A stretch of DNA of 64,000 nucleotides, taken from the NCBI GenBank assembly GCA_945897915.1, contig CAMDGB010000011.1, positions 1-64,000 on the forward strand, in the 5' to 3' direction. Below the pieces are notes generated by a model, which worked only from the letters and a program-made list of their open reading frames with translations, ran no database searches and had not been told where the DNA came from. The DNA comes from Chryseobacterium gleum. GTDB lineage: Bacteria; Bacteroidota; Bacteroidia; Flavobacteriales; Flavobacteriaceae. A program made the translations under genes and the position numbers. Positions 7,929 to 15,830 of this stretch are shown here, one piece after another (within the stretch, counting starts at the first letter, position 1; each line of letters begins with the position of its first letter).

Positions 7929-9230
7929 TTAGCTCTTTTTTTTTAACCACAAATTTCTAAACGATTTACTTTTGTCATAATCGCCAGCTTGTTTCTCAAT
8001 ATTGAAGTAGCGATGCCCTCTTGGATCGTTGCCAACCCCAGCTAAATAGGCCCAATTTCCCCAATTGCTACAAACGTCATAATCGATAAGTTGCTCTTCA
8101 AAATAAGCTGCTCCAAAACGCCAATCCATGTTCAATTCATTGCAAAAATAACTGGCAACATTTTGCCTTCCACGATTACTCATAAATCCGGTTTGTTGCA
8201 ATTCGAGCATATTGGCATTAATAAAATCAGAAGGTGTTGCGCCATTCATCCATTGCGAAAGTAGTTTTTCATTCAAGGATTTCGAATTCACTTTTTCGGT
8301 TTTTATTCCTTCATATAAGAAAAATTTCGTTTGGTATTTTTTAAACATAAATCGGAAAAAGTCCCTCCAAAGTAATTCAAAAACCAACCAATAAGTGGAA
8401 TCATTTGCACCAAACTGCTTTTCGTATTTTTTAATTTCAGCATAAATAAATCGCGCTGAAATACAACCCATAGCCAACCAAGCTGAAAATTTAGAAGAAT
8501 AATCAGCGCCCACCATTCCGTTTCTAGTTTCTTTATACGATGACAAACATTGTGTATCGTAAAAATAATGATGCAATCTTTGTAAAGCTACTGATTCGCC
8601 ACCTTTAAATTGTAAAACTGCCCTAGAATCGATTGTAGTTTTGGTTAAGCCTAAAGCTTCTAATGTTGGTAATTCCAAAGGCGAAATTTTAGGCGAATTA
8701 ATTTTTGTTGGTGCTTCAAAAGGTGCTCTTATTTGAGAATCTTTTTCTGTTTTTTTTTTGAAATTAGAAAACACATCCGGAATGTCTTTGATAGAAAAAG
8801 GCAAATCTTCGGCGTGATATAAAGTACTTGTGCTAATTTTTTCTAATTCGCAACGCACTTTAAATAATTCATCTTGCACCTTTTTCTCAGTTTGTCTTTC
8901 TTCAAAAGCCACTTCTCGCTTGGCAAACACTTTTTGTGCTTTAAATTGATTTACAATTTTAGGGATTTCTATTTCAGGTTTTCCTTTTAAAATAAGTAAT
9001 CCCGAACCTAAAGTTCTTAACCTTGCATCTAAATCTTGAAGCGATTCCAATAAAAATTGTGCTCTGAAACTGCCTGTTTTTTTAAATCCGTAGGATGTTG
9101 TTTCAAAATGGGATTCGTCAAAACAATACACGGGAATTACATTCTCGCTAATGGCGATAGCTTTTACAAGGGTTTCGTTGTCTTCTATTCGTAAGTCGGT
9201 TTTAAACCAAACAATTGCTGTTTTTATCAT
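7929..9230 (-). CDS. DASH-family cryptochrome/photolyase
   Basis: Flavoprotein of the cryptochrome-DASH branch, which repairs cyclobutane pyrimidine dimers mainly in single-stranded DNA and may also sense light. The 433-residue product has the N-terminal antenna domain (IVWFKTDLRIEDNETLVKA) and a C-terminal FAD domain with GADYSSKFSAWLAMGCISAR, FELLWRDFFRFM, GFMSNRGRQNVASYF, and the DYDVCSNWGNWAYLAGVG block that contains the flavin-contacting Asn and the Trp of the electron-transfer chain. The DASH-type ending NDPRGHRYFNIEKQ is present. Its ATG overlaps the stop of the upstream iron-sulfur photolyase gene by 4 bases (ATGA), so the two are co-translated. It is the last gene of the photolyase operon. 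Confidence 0.93.
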   Translation of the reverse strand: MIKTAIVWFKTDLRIEDNETLVKAIAISENVIPVYCFDESHFETTSYGFKKTGSFRAQFLLESLQDLDARLRTLGSGLLILKGKPEIEIPKIVNQFKAQKVFAKREVAFEERQTEKKVQDELFKVRCELEKISTSTLYHAEDLPFSIKDIPDVFSNFKKKTEKDSQIRAPFEAPTKINSPKISPLELPTLEALGLTKTTIDSRAVLQFKGGESVALQRLHHYFYDTQCLSSYKETRNGMVGADYSSKFSAWLAMGCISARFIYAEIKKYEKQFGANDSTYWLVFELLWRDFFRFMFKKYQTKFFLYEGIKTEKVNSKSLNEKLLSQWMNGATPSDFINANMLELQQTGFMSNRGRQNVASYFCNELNMDWRFGAAYFEEQLIDYDVCSNWGNWAYLAGVGNDPRGHRYFNIEKQAGDYDKSKSFRNLWLKKKS

Positions 9231-10762
9231 AACTCATTCATATTTTTCAAATAATAATCCGCTTGTTCTAACAAGGCAACTTTATCATCAGGTTTCATTT
9301 TTCGCCACACATTATACATCATTCCAATGCGGGGATTTTTGCCTAATTTGTCTTCGTTTTTATCATAGAAATTCCAATACAGACTATTGAACGGGCAAGC
9401 TTTTTCACCTGTTTTTATTGCTTTTTTATAGTAACAGCTTCCGCAATAATGACTCATTTTGTCAATATAAGATGCAGAACTTACATAGGGTTTTGTACCA
9501 ACAATGCCGCCATCTGCAAACTGACTCATGCCGCGTGTATTCGTAATTTCTACCCATTCAATCGCATCAATATAAATGCCCAAATACCAAGCATCTACTT
9601 CATCGGGATGAATTCCCGCTAAAAGGGCAAAATTTCCTGTAATCATCAATCGCTGAATATGGTGTGCGTAAGCGTAATTTAAGGATTGGTTAATCGCGTC
9701 TTTCAAACAATTCATTTTTGTTTTGCCGGTCCAAAACCATTCTGGAAGTTGGTTTTCGTTATTGAAATAATTCATTGTGGCAAATTCTGGCATTTTTTCC
9801 CAATAAATCCCACGCATGTATTCGCGCCAGCCGATAATTTGGCGCACAAATCCTTCCAACTGATTGTAAGCAATTTCTTCAGGCCGATTTTCCCATTCTG
9901 TAATGGCTCGTTGGATCACTTCCAAAGGTGAAATCAATTTTATATTCATCGAAAACGAAATTCTCGCATGATACAACGACCATTCGTTTGGTGTCATGGC
10001 ATCTTGATAACTTCCAAAAAGCGCCAAACATTCGGTTACAAAAAAATCGAGTAATTTTAACGATTGTGCTCTGTTGATGGGCCATACAAAATTTTCAGCA
10101 TCAATATTTCCGATGGTTTTGATGTCTGTTTTTTGAATTTCAGAAACGATTTTCGAAACATTATTATTGAAAACCAAAGGCGGTGTTGGTTTGTGATCTT
10201 TTGGCAATTTTTTTCTGTTTTCGCCATCATAATTCCATTTTCCTGTCAACGGTTTAGCGCCTTCCATTAAAATATGGTGTTTTTTGCGCATCATGTGGTA
10301 AAAACTTTCCATTAAAAAGGTTTTTTTACCTTCAAAAAAATCACCTAATTCGTTTCTAGAACTCATAAAATGTTCCGAATCGCAAACTGAAGTTGGTATA
10401 GATAGCGATTGGCACAAATTTTTCAGCTGTTCATCCAAACGGTATTCATCAGGAAATTGGTAATCAAAATGGGTGAATTGCACTTTTTCAACTAAAAAGC
10501 GAATGTTTTTTTCGAACGATTGTAAATTCGATGCATCATTCAAATGCAAATAAATTACTTTGTGTTTTTGCATTTGTAATTCAGAGGCAAATTGTTGCAT
10601 CGCAGAGAAAAAACCAGCAATTTTTTGAATATGATGTTTGGCATAATCGGTTTCTGTGCGAATTTCCATCAAAACATAAGTCACGGAATCATCCACCGCT
10701 TGAAACCAAGAATGATTGCTATTTAATTGATCTCCGAGAAGTAATCGTAACGTTTTTGACAT
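9227..10762 (-). CDS. iron-sulfur bacterial cryptochrome/photolyase (PhrB/CryB type, DPRP)
   Basis: Deoxyribodipyrimidine photolyase-related protein of the iron-sulfur branch, whose characterised members are (6-4) photolyases. The 511-residue length fits. Four cysteines, 352, 440, 443 and 456, have exactly the spacing of the [4Fe-4S] ligands in Agrobacterium PhrB (350, 438, 441, 454); the last three lie in YCGSCYYKK...ACPFNSLYW. The N-terminus LRLLLGDQLNSNHSWF and the central RQIIGWREYMRGIYW are family signatures, as is NTRGMSQFADGG before the cluster. It lies 6 bases after the DUF2256 gene and overlaps the DASH gene by 4 bases. Assignment is firm; whether the lesion is (6-4) or CPD is inferred. 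Confidence 0.93.
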   Translation of the reverse strand: MSKTLRLLLGDQLNSNHSWFQAVDDSVTYVLMEIRTETDYAKHHIQKIAGFFSAMQQFASELQMQKHKVIYLHLNDASNLQSFEKNIRFLVEKVQFTHFDYQFPDEYRLDEQLKNLCQSLSIPTSVCDSEHFMSSRNELGDFFEGKKTFLMESFYHMMRKKHHILMEGAKPLTGKWNYDGENRKKLPKDHKPTPPLVFNNNVSKIVSEIQKTDIKTIGNIDAENFVWPINRAQSLKLLDFFVTECLALFGSYQDAMTPNEWSLYHARISFSMNIKLISPLEVIQRAITEWENRPEEIAYNQLEGFVRQIIGWREYMRGIYWEKMPEFATMNYFNNENQLPEWFWTGKTKMNCLKDAINQSLNYAYAHHIQRLMITGNFALLAGIHPDEVDAWYLGIYIDAIEWVEITNTRGMSQFADGGIVGTKPYVSSASYIDKMSHYCGSCYYKKAIKTGEKACPFNSLYWNFYDKNEDKLGKNPRIGMMYNVWRKMKPDDKVALLEQADYYLKNMNEL

Positions 10763-10768
10763 CTTATT

Positions 10769-10906
10769 TTATTTTTTTCCTCTGCATCTATCACTACAAT
10801 ATTTTACTTCGTCCCAAACTTTCTCCCATTTTTTCCGCCAAGTGAATGGTTTTTGGCATACTAAACAAATTTTAGTCGGTAGGTTTTGTTTTTTTACTCC
10901 TCGCAT
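10769..10906 (-). CDS. DUF2256 zinc-finger-like small protein
   Basis: A 45-residue protein reading [18 protein letters not shown], then [20 protein letters not shown] and DRCRGKK. The pattern CxxC (Cys14, Cys17), [18 protein letters not shown] and C-terminal DRCR (Cys37, Cys41) is that of the DUF2256 family, small putative zinc-binding proteins commonly found beside photolyase genes. Its function is not known. The gene starts 35 bases inside the end of the divergent photolyase gene and stops 6 bases before the iron-sulfur photolyase gene, so it is embedded in the operon. It is easy to miss because of its size. The four-cysteine pattern makes chance unlikely. Confidence 0.9.
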   Translation of the reverse strand: MRGVKKQNLPTKICLVCQKPFTWRKKWEKVWDEVKYCSDRCRGKK

Positions 10907-12380
10907 TTTTCAATTTGTTGGGATTGCTCACGTGTTTTTGCAAAATTCGTTTGCCTTCTTCTTTCACTTCTTCTTTTTTTCGAAAGCTCCAAACAATATC
11001 AATAGCATACTTCCGAGTTTCTTCAATATTTACGATAGGTGCTGGATAATCTTTGCCAATGGTACAATTGTAAAATTGCTGTTCCATTTCGTTCATTTTC
11101 CATGGTTCATGTAGCAAATGAACTGGTATTTCTGCTAATTCAGGCAACCATTGTTTGATGAAGATTCCTTCTGAATCATGTTCTTCTGAATTTTTAATTG
11201 GACTGTAAATTCGTATCGTATTAATTCCCGTAGTGCCTGATTGCATTTGAATTTGCGGATAATGAATCCCAGGTTCGTAATCTAAAAATTGCCTTGCTAA
11301 GAAATGCAATTCGCGCCAATCTTGCCATAAATTAAAGGTAAAAAACGACACCACCATTGCGCGCATTCTAAAATTAATGTAACCTGTTGCAACCAAACAT
11401 CGCATGCAAGCATCTACAATTGGCACACCAGTTTTTCCTTCTTGCCAAGCTTTTATGTAGGTTTCGTTTTTGGGTTTAATCAAAGTATCATAAGCTCGGT
11501 TTGCGTTTTCAAATTCCATTTCGCATTCGTCTTCAAATTTTTGAATAAAATGGCAATGCCAATGCAAACGGGAAACAAAATTCAGGATGGCTCTTTTGTT
11601 TTTGGAAGTTTCGTAATGCTGATTCGTATATTGATAAATCATCCGCATGCTAATGTTTCCATAGGCCAAATATGGTGACAATCGGCTACAGCCTTTTCTG
11701 CTCAAAGCTGGTTTCGAAATGTGTTTGCTGTAATTGACATAGCGTTCTTTGATAAAACTGTCCAAATAGCGCCATGCCCAGTATTCACCACCTCGTTGAA
11801 AGTTGGGATTTGGAGATGTAATTTCGATTGGTAAATTGTTGCCTTTTAAAGTATCGTAAAATTCAGAATCTAATTCTATTGTATTTAAATCGGATTCTTT
11901 TATATTTTTAAGGGTATCTTGCATGACTTGCTCCCAACGTTTGTCCCAATCTTGTCTTGATTTTAGTCTACGAATAACGCCGTGCATTTGAAATTCTTTC
12001 CAAGTTATTTCATTGGAACTGAAAAACGACTTCATTTCCAAATCGCGGTCATAGGTTACTTTATTTCCTATTTCTTGATGAGAAAAAACAGTTTTCACTT
12101 CGAATTTATATATTAATTCAGAAAAAACGGTTTTTACTTCGTTATGGAAAAAATAGATTACAGCATTAAAAGGTGCTAGTTTTTTATTCAAATCCTGAAT
12201 GGATTCGTAAATAAATCGCCAATGTCGCACATCTGAATCATCATAATTCATTACGGATGGTTCGAAAACATAAATCAGCAATAAAGGCAAATCAGATTGG
12301 TGAGCATAAAAAAGCGCTTCGTTGTCAACCAAACGAAGGTCACGTTTGAACCATACAATATTGATTGCTTTTTTTGTCAA
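10872..12380 (-). CDS. divergent class I-like photolyase/cryptochrome
   Basis: A 502-residue photolyase homologue with an antenna domain ([19 protein letters not shown]) and a FAD domain containing [15 protein letters not shown] (about 232-246), [18 protein letters not shown] (317-334) and the C-terminal FIKQWLPEL and HEPW. It departs from E. coli PhrB at key places: MHNRLR becomes INFRMR (335-340), and the loop with Asn378 and Trp382 is replaced by [10 protein letters not shown] (371-380), so no Asn faces the flavin N5 and the proximal Trp is absent. The chain ends in a Lys-rich tail. The start is TTG, 2 bases after the flavin reductase stop. Activity as a CPD photolyase is uncertain; a photoreceptor or different lesion specificity is possible. 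Confidence 0.85.
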   Translation of the reverse strand: MTKKAINIVWFKRDLRLVDNEALFYAHQSDLPLLLIYVFEPSVMNYDDSDVRHWRFIYESIQDLNKKLAPFNAVIYFFHNEVKTVFSELIYKFEVKTVFSHQEIGNKVTYDRDLEMKSFFSSNEITWKEFQMHGVIRRLKSRQDWDKRWEQVMQDTLKNIKESDLNTIELDSEFYDTLKGNNLPIEITSPNPNFQRGGEYWAWRYLDSFIKERYVNYSKHISKPALSRKGCSRLSPYLAYGNISMRMIYQYTNQHYETSKNKRAILNFVSRLHWHCHFIQKFEDECEMEFENANRAYDTLIKPKNETYIKAWQEGKTGVPIVDACMRCLVATGYINFRMRAMVVSFFTFNLWQDWRELHFLARQFLDYEPGIHYPQIQMQSGTTGINTIRIYSPIKNSEEHDSEGIFIKQWLPELAEIPVHLLHEPWKMNEMEQQFYNCTIGKDYPAPIVNIEETRKYAIDIVWSFRKKEEVKEEGKRILQKHVSNPNKLKNARSKKTKPTD

Positions 12381-12382
12381 AA

Positions 12383-13033
12383 TTAAATTAGAGTTGTAAT
12401 TATTTTGTCAGGTTTGGCATAACTCAATCTTGATATTTGTGTAGTTTTATGATAACTATCTAATCCGGAACAAGTTATTGATTCTGCTTTTTCAATATCT
12501 AGAAAACCATCTTTTTGCAAACAGTTTTCTGGAAAATAAACGTCTTTAACTTCACCAATTATAAGAACGGTATTATTGATGGAAAGCGTTATTTTTTCTT
12601 TAAATTCTATTGCCAATTGTACGTTGCTTTCTTTTACAAAAGGCGCAAAAAAGTTATTTTTAAATTCAGGTGTTAAGCCAGTTTCGTCAAATTCTGAGCA
12701 ATCTCTATCATACCTAGCTGAGGTTTGATGGGCTTGTTCGTGAATTTTTTCATTGATGTGATTAATAGTATAAAAACCTGTTTTTAATATATTTTCAAGA
12801 GTATGTCGTTCTACAACTCCTGGACGAAAAACCATTCCGAATAATGGCGGATTGCTTCCAATATGTAAAATAGAATCTACAATAGCCAAATTGGTTTGAT
12901 TTTTTTTGTTTTGTGTGCCAATTAATCCAACGCTTTTAAAACCACCTAAGCTATTTGCAAAATGAACACGTTCTTGTTTTTCCATGTTCAAAATTTGTTC
13001 TTGGGTAATATGTTTTACTAAAGTTTCACCCAT
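12383..13033 (-). CDS. flavin reductase-like FMN-binding split-barrel protein
   Basis: A 216-residue protein of the flavin reductase-like family that typically binds FMN and uses NAD(P)H. Visible features are the N-terminal [22 protein letters not shown], the substrate-side LFGMVFRPG, and [17 protein letters not shown], which correspond to the conserved flavin-binding strands of this fold. It overlaps the end of the DUF2452 gene by 16 bases and precedes the divergent photolyase by 2 bases. A source of reduced flavin next to three flavin-dependent photolyases is a sensible partnership, but this is inference; an independent oxidoreductase role cannot be excluded. Confidence 0.8.
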   Translation of the reverse strand: MGETLVKHITQEQILNMEKQERVHFANSLGGFKSVGLIGTQNKKNQTNLAIVDSILHIGSNPPLFGMVFRPGVVERHTLENILKTGFYTINHINEKIHEQAHQTSARYDRDCSEFDETGLTPEFKNNFFAPFVKESNVQLAIEFKEKITLSINNTVLIIGEVKDVYFPENCLQKDGFLDIEKAESITCSGLDSYHKTTQISRLSYAKPDKIITTLI

Positions 13034-13413
13034 TTTTTATCACTATTTAATTGAAAGGTTCCAATATGTTCTTTATTCCATTCGTTTGGTGGAATTAAGG
13101 ACAAAAAATAAGTGGCATTACCTGATGCGTACAAATGATATATCTCTCCAATTATAGGTTCAAATGAAAATTTTGAATTGTAAACCATTTCATTCCATTC
13201 AAATTCTTCCATTAAATTTTGGTACTGTAATTTTAGTTCATTGAATTTATTTTCAAATTCTTTGTTCACATTTCTAACGCCCCTGCCTTTCCATGCGGCA
13301 ACATCATCAACTTTAATTATAGGCGCACTTACAGTTGTTGCATAAGGTAAAAAACTTGCATTGTATCCATTTTCCTCTGAATAAACCACATTATCAGGCT
13401 TTTTGTTTTCCAT
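13018..13413 (-). CDS. DUF2452 domain protein
   Basis: A 131-residue cytosolic protein without signal peptide or membrane segment. I recognise the DUF2452 pattern: N-terminal KPDNVVYSEENGYNASFLPY, the Trp/Gly/Arg block AAWKGRGVRNVN near residue 41, a helical FNELKLQYQNLMEEFEW, and the C-terminal FEPIIGEIYHLY with LSLIPPNEW. The middle segment may form a short coiled coil. Function is unknown. It sits 8 bases after the TIGR03643-type gene and overlaps the flavin reductase gene by 16 bases, so it belongs to the photolyase operon. Confidence 0.8.
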   Translation of the reverse strand: MENKKPDNVVYSEENGYNASFLPYATTVSAPIIKVDDVAAWKGRGVRNVNKEFENKFNELKLQYQNLMEEFEWNEMVYNSKFSFEPIIGEIYHLYASGNATYFLSLIPPNEWNKEHIGTFQLNSDKKWVKL

Positions 13414-13421
13414 TTTTTCTT

Positions 13422-13724
13422 TTATCTTTTTGATATTTTATTATTAGAAATAGCTCTTTGTAATTTGCATTTGAATCGGTCGATTCCTTCAGCACGTTTT
13501 GCTGTATGTTTGGTTTTGCAATTTTCAACCCGTTTTCGCCACAGTTTGTAACTTGAAAATTTTAATTCTTTTTTCATTAAAGCTTTTACATCAGCTTCAG
13601 CTAAACCAAATTGAAATTTTATGGCATCAAAAGGCGTTCTGTCTTCCCATGCCATTTCGATAATTCTATCAATGGCAATGTCGTCCAATTCAGTTTTTTG
13701 CGTAACAGGCATTTTGTTTAACAT
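13422..13724 (-). CDS. TIGR03643/DUF2805 family protein
   Basis: A 100-residue basic protein, first of the photolyase operon. The pattern LDDIAIDRIIEMAWEDRTPF, then FGLAEADVKALMKKEL and YKLWRKRVENCKTKH is typical of the DUF2805/TIGR03643 family. The central part looks like a helix-turn-helix (IKFQFGLAEADVKALMKKEL), so nucleic acid binding is conceivable, for instance as a local regulator, but no function is established. The ATG at 13724 lies 18 bases below a good promoter; a second ATG four codons in is an alternative start. Confidence 0.8.
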   Translation of the reverse strand: MLNKMPVTQKTELDDIAIDRIIEMAWEDRTPFDAIKFQFGLAEADVKALMKKELKFSSYKLWRKRVENCKTKHTAKRAEGIDRFKCKLQRAISNNKISKR

Positions 13725-13742
13725 TAATTAAAAAATAATAAA

Positions 13743-13773
13743 CAAAATTAAGTAGAATAATTTGATTTTCAAT
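13743..13773 (-). promoter_or_regulatory. promoter of the photolyase operon
   Basis: On the minus strand ATTG, exactly 19 bases, then TAATTTTG, one mismatch from the Bacteroidota consensus. It lies 18 bases upstream of the first gene and just below the terminator of the preceding gene, so the seven genes down to the DASH cryptochrome can form one transcript. Confidence 0.6.
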
Positions 13774-13791
13774 ACTGGAAGGAAATAAAAA

Positions 13792-13819
13792 ATCCGTTAC
13801 TTAAATTAATGTAACGGAT
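13792..13819 (-). terminator. terminator of the methionine sulfoxide reductase gene
   Basis: Perfect 9-bp inverted repeat ATCCGTTAC / GTAACGGAT with a 10-base loop and a T-rich tail on the minus strand, 12 bases past the stop codon. Confidence 0.85.
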
Positions 13820-13831
13820 GTAACTATTTTT

Positions 13832-14284
13832 TTAGAAGAGCGAAGCCACCTGTTCGGTTACAAATTCTAAAAAACGTTCATCTGCTTCTGTAAATGGGTC
13901 AATCACATGACTGTCGATATCTATTTGACCAATATTTATTCCATTTACAAATAAAGGCACAACAATTTCCGATTTTACGGTAAAGCTACAAGCAATGTAA
14001 TTATCTTGGGCAGAAACGTCAGGCACAACAAAGTTAGCGTTGCTTTCTGCTACTTGGCCGCAAATACCTTTTCCGAAAGGGATTACGGTATGATCTGTTT
14101 TAGCACCTACGTATGGTCCAAGATGTAAAGTTTTGGTTTCATGATTGGCAAAATAAAAACCAACCCAATTGTAATATGAAATAGAATCTTGTAATAATTG
14201 ACAAATATTAGAAAGCTTTTCATCTCTATTTTCATTAGTTTTAATGATGTTTTTTACTTCTGTTTTTATAAGTTCAAATTCCAT
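13832..14284 (-). CDS. msrC: free methionine-(R)-sulfoxide reductase (GAF domain)
   Basis: A single GAF-domain protein of 150 residues, the normal size of fRMsr. It reduces free methionine-R-sulfoxide in the cytosol using thioredoxin. Diagnostic blocks are YYNWVGFYFA (about 39-48), LHLGPYVGA, the cysteine-bearing FGKGICGQVAES, IACSFTVKSEIVVPLF with the second conserved Cys, and DIDSHVIDPF near the C-terminus. The start chosen gives MEFELIKTEV; the frame stays open 27 codons upstream but that extension is Phe/Asn/Lys-rich noise overlapping the divergent promoter region. It is transcribed away from xrtF with 70 bases between the starts. Confidence 0.9.
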   Translation of the reverse strand: MEFELIKTEVKNIIKTNENRDEKLSNICQLLQDSISYYNWVGFYFANHETKTLHLGPYVGAKTDHTVIPFGKGICGQVAESNANFVVPDVSAQDNYIACSFTVKSEIVVPLFVNGINIGQIDIDSHVIDPFTEADERFLEFVTEQVASLF

Positions 14285-14331
14285 TTTTAATTTTTTTGTA
14301 AAATTATACATTAATAAGAAAGTAAAAATTA

Positions 14332-14339
14332 TATTTTTG
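14332..14339 (+). promoter_or_regulatory. -7 box of the xrtF promoter
   Basis: TATTTTTG fits TAnnTTTG and ends 15 bases before the TTG start of xrtF. No good -33 TTTG is seen at the right distance. Its position argues against the upstream in-frame starts. Confidence 0.4.
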
Positions 14340-14354
14340 TTAAAATTTAAAATT

Positions 14355-14906
14355 TTGAAAAACATATTTCAGCAGCATAAAGTATTTTTTATTTTTCTAA
14401 TAAAGTTTTTATTGAGCTATTTTATTGTTACGATAATTTACTCGCTTTATTTAAATCAATACCACACACAAAAAAATGAGGTAGATGGTATTACGCATTT
14501 TGTAGCAAAACAAACTGAAAACATTCTCGTTTTTTTTAGTGCAAATTGCGAGATAATAAAGCATGAATTGGAACCTTCCTATAAAATAATTTACAATTCT
14601 AAGTACATCGCTCGAATAGTGGAAGGTTGTAATTCGGTAAGTGTAATTATTTTATTTGCTGCCTTTATATTTTCGTTTTCAAATAAATTTATTACTACTT
14701 TTTTGTATATATTTTTGGGTTCAATAGTGATTTTTATATTGAATATTTTCAGAATTGCTTTACTTACGGCAGGACTTTATAAGTATCCAGAATACGGCAC
14801 TTTTTTACATGATATTTTGTTTCCTTTAGTTATTTATGGATTGGTTTTTGTGTTATGGATTGTTTGGGTTATTAAATTTTCAGCGTATGCAAAATCGAAA
14901 AAATAA
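14355..14906 (+). CDS. xrtF: exosortase F (XrtF)
   Basis: Integral-membrane cysteine protease/transpeptidase of the exosortase family, expected to process C-terminally tagged surface proteins. Counting from the TTG start the protein has 183 residues with several membrane segments and the exosortase catalytic triad: Cys92 in RIVEGCNSVS, Arg133 in NIFRIALLTAG and His152 in TFLHDILFP. The frame is open 37 codons further upstream, but that stretch overlaps the divergent gene and lies above the -7 box, so the TTG start is preferred. The next gene, its typical partner, starts 20 bases before the end of xrtF. No tagged substrate is visible in the window. Confidence 0.9.
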   Translation: MKNIFQQHKVFFIFLIKFLLSYFIVTIIYSLYLNQYHTQKNEVDGITHFVAKQTENILVFFSANCEIIKHELEPSYKIIYNSKYIARIVEGCNSVSVIILFAAFIFSFSNKFITTFLYIFLGSIVIFILNIFRIALLTAGLYKYPEYGTFLHDILFPLVIYGLVFVLWIVWVIKFSAYAKSKK

Positions 14907-15333
14907 AGCCATAAATATATCAGTTATTGGCATTTTGGCGTTATCCTTATTGCTAATTAGAATGTTTGAAAAAGATTTGTTTTACGATCCTTTTTTAGAA
15001 TTTTTTCATGGTGACACACAAAATAAAATTTTGCCAGAATTTGATACTTTTAAATTATTTTTAGGACTTTTATTTAGGTATTTCATGAATGGAATACTTA
15101 CAATTCTGATACTATATTTTTTATTTAAGGATGTTTCCATAATAAAATTGACTTCATTTTTATTACTTTTTTTCTTTGTTGTTTTGATAATAATTTTTTA
15201 CAGTTTATTACATTTTTCTGTATCACCAGATTATTTATATGTTTTCTATGTAAGAAGATTTCTAATTCAACCTTTATTTTTAATTTTATTTGTTCCAGCT
15301 TTTTTTTATCAAAAAAGTGTTAATAAACAATAA
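14887..15333 (+). CDS. exosortase F system-associated membrane protein
   Basis: A 148-residue hydrophobic protein with about four membrane segments (roughly residues 8-24, 56-75, 84-108 and 123-143). It resembles the small protein always found next to XrtF in flavobacteria (TIGR04127), including MFEKDLFYDPFLEFFHG after the first membrane segment and the C-terminal RRFLIQPLFLILFVPAFF. The ATG lies inside the end of xrtF (20-base overlap), so translation is coupled. Its function is unknown; a role in folding or substrate presentation to XrtF is inference from the constant pairing. Confidence 0.85.
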   Translation: MQNRKNKAINISVIGILALSLLLIRMFEKDLFYDPFLEFFHGDTQNKILPEFDTFKLFLGLLFRYFMNGILTILILYFLFKDVSIIKLTSFLLLFFFVVLIIIFYSLLHFSVSPDYLYVFYVRRFLIQPLFLILFVPAFFYQKSVNKQ

Positions 15334-15350
15334 GTTATAAAATAAAGCTA

Positions 15351-15358
15351 TAAATTTG
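15351..15358 (+). promoter_or_regulatory. -7-like box just before the Cys-rich protein gene
   Basis: TAAATTTG followed by C fits TAnnTTTG but ends only 5 bases before the ATG at 15364, which would make a leaderless or nearly leaderless mRNA. No clear -33 element. Confidence 0.35.
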
Positions 15359-15363
15359 CAGTA

Positions 15364-15783
15364 ATGAATTTTAAAAAACACATAAGTATTTATTTGGCAT
15401 TATTTATTTTATTAGTAAATAGTAGTGCTAGTTTGGTATTGCATTTTTGTAATGACCAAATTGCTTATGTATCCTTAGTTTATCAAGAAAACAAATTAGT
15501 TGATTCTACTTCTGAAGCCTCTTGTTGTACTTCAGAAACAATATATACTGATGATAAAGGATGTTGCTCAAACGAAGAAATAAAAGTTGAAAAAAAGAAC
15601 GAGTATTCTGTTTTAAAAGATATATCATATACTTTTTCACCGCTTTTTTTTGAAAATAATTGTACTGCTTTTTTAGATCATAAATGTTTTTTGGTAACAC
15701 CAAAGCAAACAGTATCATATTGCTGCGACTCTAATGCGCCTCCTTTTTATAAACTCTATTCTCAACTTATTTTTTACGCATAA
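15364..15783 (+). CDS. small exported Cys-rich protein, HYC_CC_PP family-like
   Basis: A 139-residue protein with a signal peptide (about residues 1-23) ending near NSSAS, followed by LHFC (His27, Cys29), a CC pair in EASCCTSE, another in KGCCSNEE, SYCCDSN and a terminal APPFYKLYSQLIFYA. The order His-aromatic-Cys, CC, then PP near the end is that of the HYC_CC_PP family, small proteins found beside TonB-dependent receptors and HMA-domain proteins in Bacteroidota. The cysteines suggest metal binding in the periplasm. It is 47 bases upstream of the receptor gene, and the set reads as a copper or other heavy-metal uptake/handling operon. Specific function unknown. Confidence 0.7.
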   Translation: MNFKKHISIYLALFILLVNSSASLVLHFCNDQIAYVSLVYQENKLVDSTSEASCCTSETIYTDDKGCCSNEEIKVEKKNEYSVLKDISYTFSPLFFENNCTAFLDHKCFLVTPKQTVSYCCDSNAPPFYKLYSQLIFYA

Positions 15784-15830
15784 TTTATATTGTTTTTAGT
15801 TTTTTAAATTATAAACTTTATTAATTAATT

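Noticed and set aside
14244-14354. Upstream in-frame start for xrtF
   Set aside because: It overlaps the divergent methionine sulfoxide reductase gene and lies above the -7 box; the TTG at 14355 gives a normal exosortase length.
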